Assembly: GCF_000092865.1 (NCBI RefSeq)
Contig: NC_014151.1
Location: 2,356,001-2,420,000, forward strand
Length of the DNA: 64,000 bases
Direction: 5' to 3'
Source: Cellulomonas flavigena DSM 20109
GTDB lineage: Bacteria > Actinomycetota > Actinomycetes > Actinomycetales > Cellulomonadaceae
The notes beneath the pieces were generated by a model that searched no databases, was not told where the DNA came from, and saw only the letters and a program-made list of their open reading frames with translations. The translations under genes were made by a program, and so were the position numbers. Shown here in pieces: positions 43,910 to 52,447 of this stretch; the first letter of the stretch is position 1; the number at the start of each line of letters is the position of its first letter.

Positions 43910-44910
43910 CCCGTCCGACCCTCACGCAGGCCACGGGGCCGGCGCACACCCGGATCCTCGGCCTCGGCGGCGTCCGTGGCGAGCGCGTCGTCCCCAACGA
44001 CGAGCTCGTCGGGCCCATCGACTCGTCCGACGAGTGGATCCGCCAGCGCACCGGCATCGTCACGCGTCGCCGCGCGGCCGAGGGCACCGACGTGCTCGAC
44101 CTGGCCGAGGGCGCGGCGCGCGCCGCCCTGGACGACGCGGGCCTCACGGGCGCCGACATCGACGCGGTCATCCTGTCGACCGTCACGTACTTCCACCAGA
44201 CGCCCGCGGGTGCGGCGATCATCGCCGACCGCATCGGTGCGACGCCCGCCGCCGCCTTCGACATCTCCGCCGCGTGCGCCGGCTACTGCTACGGCGTCGG
44301 CCAGGCCGACGCGCTCGTCCGGGCCGGCACCGCGCGGCACGTCCTGGTGATCGGGGCGGAGAAGATGAGCGAGTTCGTCGACCCGACGGACCGCTCGATC
44401 TCCTTCCTGCTCGGCGACGGCGCCGGTGCGGTCGTCATCGGCCCGTCCGACACCCCGGGCATCGGTCCGACCGTGTGGGGCTCGGACGGCGGGCAGGCGC
44501 AGGCGATCCGCCAGACGCACTCGTGGCTCGCGACGCGCGACGAGGGCGCCGGGTGGCCGACGCTGCGCCAGGAGGGGCAGTCCGTCTTCAAGTGGGCGGT
44601 GTGGCAGATGGCGCCCGTCGCGCAGAAGGCCATGGACGCCGCCGGCGTGCGCCCGGAGGACATCGAGGCGTTCATCCCGCACCAGGCGAACATGCGGATC
44701 ATCGACCAGATGATCAAGCAGCTGAAGCTGCCCGAGTCCGTCGTCGTGGGCCGCGACATCGCCGACACCGGCAACACGTCGGCCGCGTCGATCCCTCTGG
44801 CCGCCGAGCGCCTGCTGCGCGAGGGCCAGGTCGGTCCTGGTGCGCTCGCCCTGCAGATCGGCTTCGGCGCCGGTCTGGTCTACGCCGCGCAGGTCGTCGT
44901 CCTTCCCTGA
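43906..44910 (+). CDS. fabH: 3-oxoacyl-ACP synthase III
   Basis: A 334-residue condensing enzyme that starts fatty-acid synthesis by joining an acyl-CoA (in actinobacteria often branched) to malonyl-ACP. The catalytic triad is Cys124 in ISAACAGYCYG, His259 in IPHQANMRI and Asn290 in DTGNTSAASIP. It also has SSDEWIRQRTGI and LLGDGAGAVVIG. GTG start coupled to fabD by a 4-bp overlap. Confidence 0.97.
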   Translation: MTRPTLTQATGPAHTRILGLGGVRGERVVPNDELVGPIDSSDEWIRQRTGIVTRRRAAEGTDVLDLAEGAARAALDDAGLTGADIDAVILSTVTYFHQTPAGAAIIADRIGATPAAAFDISAACAGYCYGVGQADALVRAGTARHVLVIGAEKMSEFVDPTDRSISFLLGDGAGAVVIGPSDTPGIGPTVWGSDGGQAQAIRQTHSWLATRDEGAGWPTLRQEGQSVFKWAVWQMAPVAQKAMDAAGVRPEDIEAFIPHQANMRIIDQMIKQLKLPESVVVGRDIADTGNTSAASIPLAAERLLREGQVGPGALALQIGFGAGLVYAAQVVVLP

Positions 44911-44999
44911 CACGACGGGCCTGACCGCCCACGGTCGGCGCCCGACGCGCCTGTACCGTTCAGCACGTCCTTGCAGCACCCGACACGAGGAGACACCCG

Positions 45000-45248
45000 A
45001 TGGCGCACAGCGAGCAGGAGATCCTGGCCGGTCTGGCCGAGATCGTCAGCGAGGAGACCGGTCTGCCGACCGACTCCGTCCTGCCCGAGAAGTCCTTCAC
45101 CGACGACCTCGACATCGACTCGCTGTCGATGATGACGATCGTCACGCTGGCGGAGGAGAAGTTCGACGTCCGCATCCCCGACGACGAGGTCAAGAACCTG
45201 GCCACCGTCGGCGACGCCGTGAGCTTCATCGCCGGCGCCCAGGCCTGA
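45000..45248 (+). CDS. acpP: Acyl carrier protein
   Basis: An 82-residue acidic helical protein that carries growing acyl chains on a phosphopantetheine arm attached to Ser41 (DDLDIDSLSMM). The end IPDDEVKNLATVGDAVSFI is typical helix III/IV. A GAGGAG site precedes the ATG. It lies 89 bp after fabH and 85 bp before fabF, in the same operon. Confidence 0.98.
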   Translation: MAHSEQEILAGLAEIVSEETGLPTDSVLPEKSFTDDLDIDSLSMMTIVTLAEEKFDVRIPDDEVKNLATVGDAVSFIAGAQA

Positions 45249-45333
45249 GCCTGCGCTCCGCACCCCGTGTGCACCCGGGCGGTGCGCCGGCCGGCACGGC
45301 CGTCGCACCGCCCGCCTGAACCGAGGAGAACCC

Positions 45334-46578
45334 ATGAGCACCGTCCCCGAGGTCGTCGTCACCGGCCTGGGCGCCACCACGCCGCTCGGCGGTGACGTCG
45401 CCGGCACGTGGCGTGCCGCCCTGGCGGGCGAGTCCGGCGCCCGTCCCTTCGAGAACGACTGGGCCGAGCGCTACGACATCGCCGTGAACTTCGGTGCGAC
45501 GCTGAAGGTCCCCGCGGCGCAGGTGCTCCCCCGCCCCGAGCTCAAGCGCATGGACCCGTCGGCCCAGTACGCGGTCATCGCGACGCGCGAGGCGTGGGCC
45601 GACGCGGGCTCCCCCGAGGTCGACAAGGACCGGCTGGGCGCCGTCGTGTCCTCGGGCATCGGCGGCATCTGGACCACCCTCGACAGCTGGGACACGCTGC
45701 GGGAGAAGGGTGGCCGCCGCGTGCTGCCCATGACGGTCCCCATGCTCATGCCCAACTCGCCCGTGGCGTACGTGTCGCTCGAGCTCGGTGCGCGCGCCGG
45801 TGCGCACGCGCTCGTCTCGGCGTGCGCGTCCGGCGCCGAGGCGATCGCCTACGGCGTCGAGATGATCCGCAGCGGCCGCGCCGACGTCGTCGTGGCGGGC
45901 GGCACCGAGGCGACCATCCACCCCATGCCGATCGCCGCGTTCGCCGCCTCGCGCACCCTCTCGCTGCGCAACGACGACCCGGCCGGCGCGTCGCGCCCCT
46001 ACGACGTCGACCGCGACGGCTTCGTCATCGGCGAGGGCGCGGGCATCGTCGTCCTGGAGTCCGCCGAGCACGCCGCCGCCCGTGGCGCCCGCGTCTACGC
46101 GCGCGTCGCCGGTCTCGGCCTGTCGGCCGACGGCTACCACATCACGTCGCCCGAGCCGTCGGGTGACGGGCAGATCCGCGCGATGCGTTCGGCGCTCGCC
46201 GACTCCGGCGTGGCTGCCGCCGACGTCGTGCACGTCAACGCGCACGCGACCTCGACCGTCGTGGGTGACCTCATCGAGGCCCGCTCGATCCGTGGCGTGC
46301 TCGGGGACGACGCCGACCACGTCGCCCTGTCCGCCACCAAGTCGATGACGGGTCATCTGCTGGGTGGCGCCGGCGCGCTCGAGACGATCTTCACGGTGCT
46401 GGCGCTGCACGAGCGGCAGGCCCCGCCGACGATCAACGTCGACAACCCCGACCCCGAGCTCGTGCTCGACCTCGTGCGCGGCACGCCGCGCGCGCTGCCG
46501 GACGGCCAGGTCGCCGCGATCAACAACTCGTTCGGCTTCGGCGGGCACAACGTCGCGCTGGTGGTCACCTCGGTCTGA
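45334..46578 (+). CDS. fabF: 3-oxoacyl-ACP synthase II
   Basis: A 414-residue elongating ketosynthase. Catalytic Cys164 in LVSACASGAEAIAYG, His in VNAHATSTVVGD, and His in NNSFGFGGHNVALVV complete the triad; SATKSMTGHLLGGAGALE is also typical. It extends acyl-ACP with malonyl-ACP. ATG start after GAGGAG. Last gene of the fab operon; convergent with apbE 27 bp away. Confidence 0.97.
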   Translation: MSTVPEVVVTGLGATTPLGGDVAGTWRAALAGESGARPFENDWAERYDIAVNFGATLKVPAAQVLPRPELKRMDPSAQYAVIATREAWADAGSPEVDKDRLGAVVSSGIGGIWTTLDSWDTLREKGGRRVLPMTVPMLMPNSPVAYVSLELGARAGAHALVSACASGAEAIAYGVEMIRSGRADVVVAGGTEATIHPMPIAAFAASRTLSLRNDDPAGASRPYDVDRDGFVIGEGAGIVVLESAEHAAARGARVYARVAGLGLSADGYHITSPEPSGDGQIRAMRSALADSGVAAADVVHVNAHATSTVVGDLIEARSIRGVLGDDADHVALSATKSMTGHLLGGAGALETIFTVLALHERQAPPTINVDNPDPELVLDLVRGTPRALPDGQVAAINNSFGFGGHNVALVVTSV

Positions 46579-46605
46579 CGGCCGCCGCGGTGAGCCCGTC
46601 GCGCG

Positions 46606-47469
46606 TCAGGTGAACACCTCGCCCGGCAGGCCGAGCGCGTACCGCGCCCGGCCGTCGGCGTGCAGGCGCACGTACGTGTGCTCGGCGACGCCCTGCAGCA
46701 CGTCCGGGTCGGCCAGGAAGTGCGCGGTCGCCAGCCCGTCGGCCACCATCGCGCGCTCGGCGACCACCCAGGTCGCGACGACGTCACGCGTCGGCTCGCC
46801 GGTGCGGGCGTCGAGCACGTGGTGCAGGCCGTCGCCCCACGCGCGGCGGTCGACGCCCGACGCGCACAGCGCGGCATCGCGCAGCTCGACGACGCCGAGG
46901 ACACGCTGCGCGTCGCCGGGGACCTGCAGCCCGACCCGCAGGACGTCGGGACCGCGGTGGACCATGTCGCCGCCCGCGTCGACCACGTGCTCCCCCACGC
47001 CGCACGCGCACAGCTCCGCGGCCACGAGGTCGACCAGCTGCCCCTTGCCCGCCGCTCCGACGTCGAGGAGGACGGGCTGCGACGCGGTGAGCGTCGTGCC
47101 GGTGCGCCGCAGGACGTCGCGCGGGTCGGGGGCGGGCTCCGGCGGACCGGACGGCACGAGCCGGTAGCGGGCGTCGTAGCCCAGTCGCTCCAGGGCGGCA
47201 CCTACGAGCGGCGAGACCGCGCCGCCGGTGCGCTCCGCGAGAACGTCGTACAGGTCGAGCAGCTCGGCGGCGTGGTCCGGGAACCGCACGGCACCACCCT
47301 CGCGCGCGACGCGCGCGACCAGCGAGTCCGCACGGAACCGCGACCAGGTCCGGTCGTACGCGTCGACGACCGATCGCACGCGGTCCAGCGTGACGTCGGG
47401 CAGGGGCGCGGGGGTGACGAGGCACCACGTCGTGCCGATCGCCTCGAACCGCGTCTCAGCGGGCGGCAC
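46606..47469 (-). CDS. apbE: FAD:protein FMN transferase (ApbE family)
   Basis: A 287-residue flavin transferase that uses FAD to attach FMN covalently to Ser/Thr of partner proteins outside the membrane. Family segments: FEAIGTTW at the start, LLDVGAAGKGQLVD, HVVDAGGDMV, and late VADGLATAHF. No clear signal peptide is seen with the GTG at 47469, although ApbE is usually exported; the start could be wrong. The gene overlaps the upstream membrane reductase by 14 bp. With the FMN-binding lipoprotein gene at 49064 it makes a complete flavinylation set. Confidence 0.9.
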   Translation of the reverse strand: MPPAETRFEAIGTTWCLVTPAPLPDVTLDRVRSVVDAYDRTWSRFRADSLVARVAREGGAVRFPDHAAELLDLYDVLAERTGGAVSPLVGAALERLGYDARYRLVPSGPPEPAPDPRDVLRRTGTTLTASQPVLLDVGAAGKGQLVDLVAAELCACGVGEHVVDAGGDMVHRGPDVLRVGLQVPGDAQRVLGVVELRDAALCASGVDRRAWGDGLHHVLDARTGEPTRDVVATWVVAERAMVADGLATAHFLADPDVLQGVAEHTYVRLHADGRARYALGLPGEVFT

Positions 47470-49027
47470 CGGCCTCGACCCGCGCCCGCTCCTGCGCACG
47501 CGCCGACCGGTGCACCGGTCGGCGCCCGTAGCCGACGAAGGTGTCCGTGCGCACCTTGCGCACGCCGACCTCGCGCAGCACCGCCCGCGCCCGACGCACG
47601 AGGTCCGGCGAGCCGGCGACGTACGCGACACGCTTCGGCAGGTCGGGCATCGCCGCCCGGAGCACGGCGGGCGTCAGCCGCGTGCCGCGGTGCTGCGTCC
47701 AGCGCGGCGGCAGCGCGGGCACGGGTTCCGGCGACACGACGACCACGCGGACGCGCGTGCGCGCCAGGCGTCGCAGGTACGGCGGCGGCATGCCGGTCGC
47801 ACACACGACGACCAGCACGATGTCGCGCGGTCCGGCGTGCTCGATCTGCGAGATGAACGGTGTGATCCCGATGCCACCGGCGACCAGGACGACGGGGCGC
47901 TGCGGGTCGTCCGGCAGCAGGAAGTCGCCACCGACGGTCGTCGCGCGCACCGTCGTGCCGACGGGCGCCCCCATGAGGGCGCGCTTGAACGCCGAAGGGC
48001 GGTCCCGGACGCCGAACGCCACGGCGACCGCGTCCCGACCCGCGGGGACGAGCGAGAACACGCGGCGCCGCCCGCGACCGTCGGGACGCGCACGGCCGAC
48101 GTCGATCTCCGCCCACTGGCCGGGCTGCCAGCGCAACGCCCGCTGCGGGCGCAGGAGCACCTCGTGGGTGTCGGGGCCGGGCGTGTCGTGCCCGACGACG
48201 GTGAGCCGCACGGCACGCGGCGCCGCGACCAACGCGGTGACGAGGTTGGCGACGACGACCGCGAGCTCCGGTGACGTCGACAGCGGGCCCAGCACGAACG
48301 GCACACCGGCCACCGCCCCGGCGAGCAGCGCTACCGCGACGCGCGCCCACCGGCGCGGCGCCTGCGTCAGGGGCTCGACGACCATGAAGCCGGCGACGAA
48401 GAGCGCGGGGTGCGACCCCAGCGTGGTGACCAGCGCAGCCAGCGGCTCCTGCCCCGACTGCACGAGCCGCGGCACGGTCACCGCGAGGTACGCGACGAGG
48501 TACGCGAGCGCGACCGCGCCCGTCGCCGTGCGCCGGAGCACGAACGCGCCCGCGACGAGGACGACGGGTGCGAGGAGAGGTGTGCCGACCCACCAGACCG
48601 GCGCACCCGACCCGAGGACGGGGGCCACCACGAGTCCCGCGACGAGCGCCCCCGCGGCCGCGGGGTTGAGCAGGTGGCGGCCACCCCAGCGCACGAGCAC
48701 CTTCGACAGCCCCGCCGCGGCACCCACGAGGCCGGCGCCGACCAGCCCGTCGACCGTCAGCGCGGGCCAGACGAGCAGCGCGAGGATCAGCCCCGTGATG
48801 AGCGACGACTCGACGTGCACGCGCCCGCCGTCGACGAGCGCCCCCGGCAGGCTCGTGAGCAGTGTTCCCAGCGTCGTGGCCCCGAGCGTCGCGGCGAGCG
48901 CGACCGGGTCGAGATCGAGCATCCCGAGGTACCCGGCCAGCGCCGCCGCCGCGTGCACGGCGACCAGCGCGAGCGTCCCCGTGCGGTACGGGCCCACGCG
49001 GCTGAGCAGCGCGTCGAGCCATCCCAT
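47456..49027 (-). CDS. RnfD/NqrB-like membrane domain fused to FAD/NAD(P) reductase
   Basis: A 523-residue fusion. The N-terminal 280 residues hold 8-10 membrane helices with HLLNPAAAGALVAG and FMVVEPLTQAP, which match the NPAA and MxTDPVT segments of RnfD/NqrB. From about 285 to 500 is a ferredoxin-reductase module: RPQRALRWQPGQWAEIDV and RRRVFSLVPAG (FAD), VLVAGGIGITPFISQI and VAYVAGSPDLV (NAD(P)). It probably moves electrons from cytoplasmic NAD(P)H through the membrane to the flavinylated lipoprotein encoded upstream (inference). No SGAT-type site is seen in it. ATG at 49027, or GTG one codon earlier. Confidence 0.85.
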   Translation of the reverse strand: MGWLDALLSRVGPYRTGTLALVAVHAAAALAGYLGMLDLDPVALAATLGATTLGTLLTSLPGALVDGGRVHVESSLITGLILALLVWPALTVDGLVGAGLVGAAAGLSKVLVRWGGRHLLNPAAAGALVAGLVVAPVLGSGAPVWWVGTPLLAPVVLVAGAFVLRRTATGAVALAYLVAYLAVTVPRLVQSGQEPLAALVTTLGSHPALFVAGFMVVEPLTQAPRRWARVAVALLAGAVAGVPFVLGPLSTSPELAVVVANLVTALVAAPRAVRLTVVGHDTPGPDTHEVLLRPQRALRWQPGQWAEIDVGRARPDGRGRRRVFSLVPAGRDAVAVAFGVRDRPSAFKRALMGAPVGTTVRATTVGGDFLLPDDPQRPVVLVAGGIGITPFISQIEHAGPRDIVLVVVCATGMPPPYLRRLARTRVRVVVVSPEPVPALPPRWTQHRGTRLTPAVLRAAMPDLPKRVAYVAGSPDLVRRARAVLREVGVRKVRTDTFVGYGRRPVHRSARAQERARVEAGAAR

Positions 49028-49063
49028 CACCGCACCGCCGTCGTGCCCGGCGCGCCGGACACG

Positions 49064-49504
49064 TCAGGCCCGTGGCGCATCGCGGACCGCCTCGTCGAGC
49101 GCCGCCATGAACCCTGCACCGGTGGACGACGAACCTGCGAGCCGGTCGATGCTCACCTCGTCGAGCGGACGGCCCACCACGGTGTCCACGACCGCGGAGG
49201 CGAAGCGCTCCTGGAAGCGCCGCGACGTCGCGTTGGTGGCCGCGGGGTCGACGCGCACACCGGTGACCACCCCGTCGGTGAGCACCACGGTGACGTCGAT
49301 CTGCTGGCGTCCCCCGGGTGTCTCGTAGGTGGCGCTGCCGCTGTAGGTGCCGTCGGCGGCGGGCTGCGCGGGTGCGGGCGCGCTGTCCGCACGCGTCGGC
49401 GGTCGAGCGTCGGCCGGCAGCGCGACGGTGCAGCCGGTGAGCGCGAGACCGGCGCCGAGCCCTGCGGAGAGCCGCAGCGCGGCCGAGGGACGACGAGGTG
49501 GCAT
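49064..49504 (-). CDS. FMN-binding-domain lipoprotein
   Basis: A 146-residue lipoprotein: signal peptide with lipobox LALTGC (Cys about 25), a short linker, then an FMN_bind domain with DGTYSGSATYETPGGRQQIDVTVVLTDGVV and SRRFQERFASAVVDTVVG. The usual flavin attachment motif SGA(S/T)xT appears as AGSSST, keeping a Ser at the acceptor position. ApbE from the same operon would attach FMN there. Membrane-held outside the cell; terminal acceptor unknown. The 213 bp upstream, to the DUF3145 gene, shows no clear feature. Confidence 0.87.
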   Translation of the reverse strand: MPPRRPSAALRLSAGLGAGLALTGCTVALPADARPPTRADSAPAPAQPAADGTYSGSATYETPGGRQQIDVTVVLTDGVVTGVRVDPAATNATSRRFQERFASAVVDTVVGRPLDEVSIDRLAGSSSTGAGFMAALDEAVRDAPRA

Positions 49505-49717
49505 CGGCGTCCTCCGCGAGGTGTCGGACGCACCGCGCCGCGGTACGTCGGCCCCCCGGGTGGATCTGGACGCACCCCGGCGACCCGCGGTGCAAATCGG
49601 ACATTAGCCCACGCCCCCGGGGCGTGCCGATCGGGGGTCCGCCATGCGGAACGTTTCAGATCAGGCCGATCCCGGCTCGTGCACCCGGACGGCGCACGCC
49701 CGTCACTCTCCCGGGTG

Positions 49718-50218
49718 TCAGCCCACGCGGTGGAGCCACCGCACGGGCGCGCCGGCGCCGGCGTACCGGAACGGCTCGAGCTCGTCGTCCCACGCCTGGC
49801 CGAGCGCGAGATCGAGCTCGGCGCGCAGCCGCTCGGGGTCGGCGGCGTGCTCGAGCGCCGCCCGGATCCGGTCCTCGGGCACGACGACGTTGCCGTGCAC
49901 GTCCGTCGCGGCGTGGAAGATGCCGAGCTCGGGCGTGTGGCTCCAGCGCGACCCGTCGACGCCCGGGCTCGGTTCCTCCGTCACCTCGTACCGCAGGTGG
50001 GCCCAGCCGCGCAGCGCGGACGCGAGCCGCGCACCGGTGCCCGGCGCGCCCTGCCACGAGAGCTCGGCGCGGTAGAACGTCGGCCCGGCGGGCTGCGGTG
50101 TCCAGTCCAGGCTGACGCGCGCGCCCAGCGCGTTGCCTGCCGCCCACTCGACGTGGGGGCACAGCGCGCGCGGCGCGGAGTGCACGAAAAGTACACCGCG
50201 GGTGATGGCACCGGCCAT
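49718..50218 (-). CDS. DUF3145 family protein
   Basis: A 166-residue actinobacterial protein: ITRGVLFVHSAPRALCPHVEWAAG, VSLDWTPQPAGPTFYRAELSWQG, LRYEVTEEPSPG and a WDDELEPFRYAG end. Function unknown; in Streptomyces it lies beside the fab genes, as it does here apart from the inserted flavin locus. The ATG at 50218 has GGGAGGAC upstream and is preferred to the start 13 codons earlier. Confidence 0.92.
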   Translation of the reverse strand: MAGAITRGVLFVHSAPRALCPHVEWAAGNALGARVSLDWTPQPAGPTFYRAELSWQGAPGTGARLASALRGWAHLRYEVTEEPSPGVDGSRWSHTPELGIFHAATDVHGNVVVPEDRIRAALEHAADPERLRAELDLALGQAWDDELEPFRYAGAGAPVRWLHRVG

Positions 50219-50370
50219 GTCGTCCTCCCGGATGGGCTCGAGGGTCGCCTTCCCCAACGACCTCGCCCCACGACAGGAACGTCACCAGCACAGATGCTGC
50301 GCACGCGGCGTGCACGGCACAGGATGCCCCATACGTCGCCCCAGGTCCAGCGGGACGCGCAGCGGGCGCG

Positions 50371-50859
50371 TCAGAGCTGCTCGCGGATCGCCCGCATCGC
50401 CTTCTTGCGCACCGAACGCTCCAGCCGGTCAAGGTAGAGCATCCCGTCGAGGTGGTCGACCTCGTGCTGCAGGCAGCGGGCCATGAGCTCGGTTCCCTCG
50501 ACGACGACCTCACGGCCGTCCAGGTCGGTACCGACGACGCGCGCGTACCAGGCGCGGTGCGTCGGGAACCACAGGCCGGGCACCGACAGGCAGCCCTCGT
50601 CGCCGTCCTGGTACTCGTCCTCGGACAGCTCCACGATGACGGGGTTGAGCACGTACCCGATCTCGTCGTCGATGTTCCAGGAGAACGCCCGCAGGCCCAC
50701 GCCGATCTGGTTGGCCGCGAGGCCCGCTCGCCCGTCCATGTCCACCGTCTCGAGGAGGTCCTCGACGAGCGAGCGCACGCGCTCGTCGATCGTGGTGATG
50801 GGGTCGCAGGGGGTGCGCAGCACCGGGTCGCCGACGGTACGGATCTCACGCAGGGCCAT
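50371..50859 (-). CDS. def: Peptide deformylase
   Basis: A 162-residue metalloenzyme that removes the formyl group from new proteins. All three motifs are present: [20 protein letters not shown] and [11 protein letters not shown]. The Cys of motif 2 and the two His of motif 3 bind the metal. ATG at 50859. It lies between DUF3145 and bldC on the same strand; the bldC terminator at 50925 separates it from that gene. Confidence 0.97.
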   Translation of the reverse strand: MALREIRTVGDPVLRTPCDPITTIDERVRSLVEDLLETVDMDGRAGLAANQIGVGLRAFSWNIDDEIGYVLNPVIVELSEDEYQDGDEGCLSVPGLWFPTHRAWYARVVGTDLDGREVVVEGTELMARCLQHEVDHLDGMLYLDRLERSVRKKAMRAIREQL

Positions 50860-50924
50860 GCCCCGATCCTTTCATGTCACGCACCCCCGCCGCGGCCGTC
50901 GGCGCGCACCTGCGCACGCAGCAC

Positions 50925-50958
50925 GACGCCGGTGGTGACCAGGGTCACCACCGGCGTC
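50925..50958 (-). terminator. Terminator downstream of bldC
   Basis: Perfect 16-bp inverted repeat (50925-50940 with 50943-50958); in practice the loop is opened to 4 or more nt. It lies 37 bp beyond the bldC stop and upstream of def. Confidence 0.75.
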
Positions 50959-50994
50959 GGTGTCGTGGGTGCGTCGTCGCAGACGGCGCGGGGT

Positions 50995-51213
50995 TCACTC
51001 CCCGGCGCGCTGCTGCGGGACGCCCGTGAGGAGCTGACGGACCTCGGCCTCGTGGAAGCGGCGGTGCCCACCCAGGGTGCGGACGGCGGAGAGCTTGCCG
51101 GCCTGCGCCCAGCGCGTGACCGTCTTCGGGTCGACGCGGAACAGGACGGCGACCTCGCCGGGGGTGAGCAGGGCGCCCTGCGTGAGGGGGGCCTCGGTGG
51201 TGTGAAGAGCCAT
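50995..51213 (-). CDS. bldC: BldC-family MerR-like DNA-binding protein
   Basis: A 72-residue single-domain winged-helix protein: LLTPGEVAVLFRVDPKTVTRWAQAGKLSAVRTLGGHRRFHEAEV. This is BldC, which binds DNA repeats head-to-tail and controls development in Streptomyces; its role in non-sporulating relatives is less clear. AAGGAG lies 8 nt before the ATG at 51213. Its roughly 100-nt leader contains a cyclic-di-GMP-I riboswitch, so its expression is probably tied to that second messenger. Confidence 0.94.
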   Translation of the reverse strand: MALHTTEAPLTQGALLTPGEVAVLFRVDPKTVTRWAQAGKLSAVRTLGGHRRFHEAEVRQLLTGVPQQRAGE

Positions 51214-51228
51214 GGGCTGTACTCCTTG

Positions 51229-51310
51229 TCGTTCGGTAGCTCGGCTGACCTCGTGGGCCCCGTGGCTTTGCGTCCCCACCTTGCGGCGGGTTTGCCGTTT
51301 GTCGCTGACG
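51229..51310 (-). ncRNA. Cyclic-di-GMP-I (GEMM-I) riboswitch in bldC leader
   Basis: Minus strand. In order: GGCAAACC, a CCGCC/GGTGG stem closed by a GCAA tetraloop, the diagnostic GGGACGCAAAGCC, a short second hairpin (GGGGCC/GGTC region), and GCCGAGCTACCGA. This follows the class-I aptamer of V. cholerae Vc2 piece by piece. The nucleotide matching ligand-contact G20 is a G (51295), as in c-di-GMP rather than cGAMP binders; the A47 equivalent is at 51268. The outer P1 stem is weak as read. The AAGGAG site starts 3 nt after the aptamer, so control of translation is likely. Confidence 0.82.
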
Positions 51311-51316
51311 TCTCCG

Positions 51317-51345
51317 ACTATGCCTGAATCTGGACAACTGTGCAA
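51317..51345 (-). promoter_or_regulatory. Promoter of the bldC riboswitch leader
   Basis: TTGCAC (51345-51340), 17-bp spacer, CATAGT (51322-51317) on the minus strand. Transcription would begin near 51310, just before the aptamer. Confidence 0.6.
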
Positions 51346-51386
51346 GAAGCTCCGCCGTGCCAGATCTGTCCGGAGCGGGTGAAAAG

Positions 51387-52163
51387 TCACAGCCTGCCGA
51401 ACCGGGACCTCACACCGCAGTACACCCCAAAAGCGACCAGGCCGGCCGCGACGAGCAGGAGCAGCACCGGGCCCGCCGGAGCGTCCCGCAGCGCCTGCAG
51501 CGCACCGTCCAGACCGCTCGCCTCCGCGGGGTTCGCGCGCGCGGCTGCGAGCACGAAGAGGACGCCGACGATCCCGAGCGCGACGCCCTTGGCCGCGTAG
51601 CCCACGGTCCCGGCGCGACGGGCGACCCGCCCGGCCGTCCCGGACGGCAGCCGCGTGAGGTCCTCGAGGAACTTCCTCCGCACGCCCTTGACGACGTGGT
51701 AGACGCCGACGGCGACGAGGCCGAGCCCGATCGCCCCCACGAGGAGGCGCCCACCGGTGCTCTGCATCAGGCGCGCGGTGAAGTCCGACGCACCGCCCCC
51801 GCCGTTCCCGCCGCGGACCACCGACAGCGCGGTGAGGGCGAGCACGAGGTAGACCGCGCCCTTCGCGCCGGCCTTCACACGGTCCGCGGTCGCACCCGCG
51901 GCCCCGCTGAGCGCCGCCGCGGCCTGCCAGAGCGCCAGAGCCGTGAACCCCACCACGCTGAACCACAGCGCGACACCGCCGAACGGCGTCTGCGCGAGCG
52001 CCGCGAACGCCCCCGACTCGTCGGCGCTCCCACCCGACGAGCCGAGCGCGAGCTGTGCGGCCAGCACGCCGATGAGCGCGTGCATGACTCCGCTGGCGGC
52101 GTAGCCCGCCCGTGCCCCCAGCTCCCACGCCCCCTGCGGTGACGTCGTCGCGACCGTGGCCAT
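51387..52163 (-). CDS. DUF1206 membrane protein
   Basis: A 258-residue membrane protein with six helices as three repeats of about 80 residues, each with a GxxGYAAxGVxxxxxGV-type opening (RAGYAASGVMHALIGV, KAGAKGAVYLVLAL, RAGTVGYAAKGVALGIVGV). This is DUF1206; function unknown. The ATG at 52163 has GGGAGG upstream and gives the usual N terminus ahead of ARAGYAASG. The stop lies 42 bp from the bldC promoter. Confidence 0.9.
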   Translation of the reverse strand: MATVATTSPQGAWELGARAGYAASGVMHALIGVLAAQLALGSSGGSADESGAFAALAQTPFGGVALWFSVVGFTALALWQAAAALSGAAGATADRVKAGAKGAVYLVLALTALSVVRGGNGGGGASDFTARLMQSTGGRLLVGAIGLGLVAVGVYHVVKGVRRKFLEDLTRLPSGTAGRVARRAGTVGYAAKGVALGIVGVLFVLAAARANPAEASGLDGALQALRDAPAGPVLLLLVAAGLVAFGVYCGVRSRFGRL

Positions 52164-52308
52164 GGCACCTCCCTCGATGCGGGCTCCCCGCTCCCGACGC
52201 CTGTCGGAGCCCGCAGCGATCGTGGCAGCGGACGGCGTGGTCGGCATCCGGAGCGGGGGCACGGTGGTACGGCGGTGCACCTCGCGGCACTACCCTGCAC
52301 TGCAGCAG

Positions 52309-52382
52309 GGGCCAGTAGCTCAGTCGGTCAGAGCAGCGGACTCATAATCCGTCGGTCGTGGGTTCGAGCCCCACCTGGCCCA
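52309..52382 (+). tRNA. tRNA with CAT anticodon, probably elongator tRNA-Met
   Basis: 74 nt. Acceptor GGGCCAG/CTGGCCC; anticodon loop CTCATAA on stem GCGGA/TCCGT; T arm GTGGG TTCGAGC CCCAC. It lacks the three G:C pairs of initiator tRNA. A tRNA-Ile with modified CAT anticodon is not excluded. CCA is not encoded. TACCCT -10 box at 52291. Confidence 0.93.
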
Positions 52383-52447
52383 CCGAGCCGCGACCGTGGC
52401 CACGCGGTCCGGGTGCGGGGTCGCCGCACGCCCCCTAGGGTCGCGCC

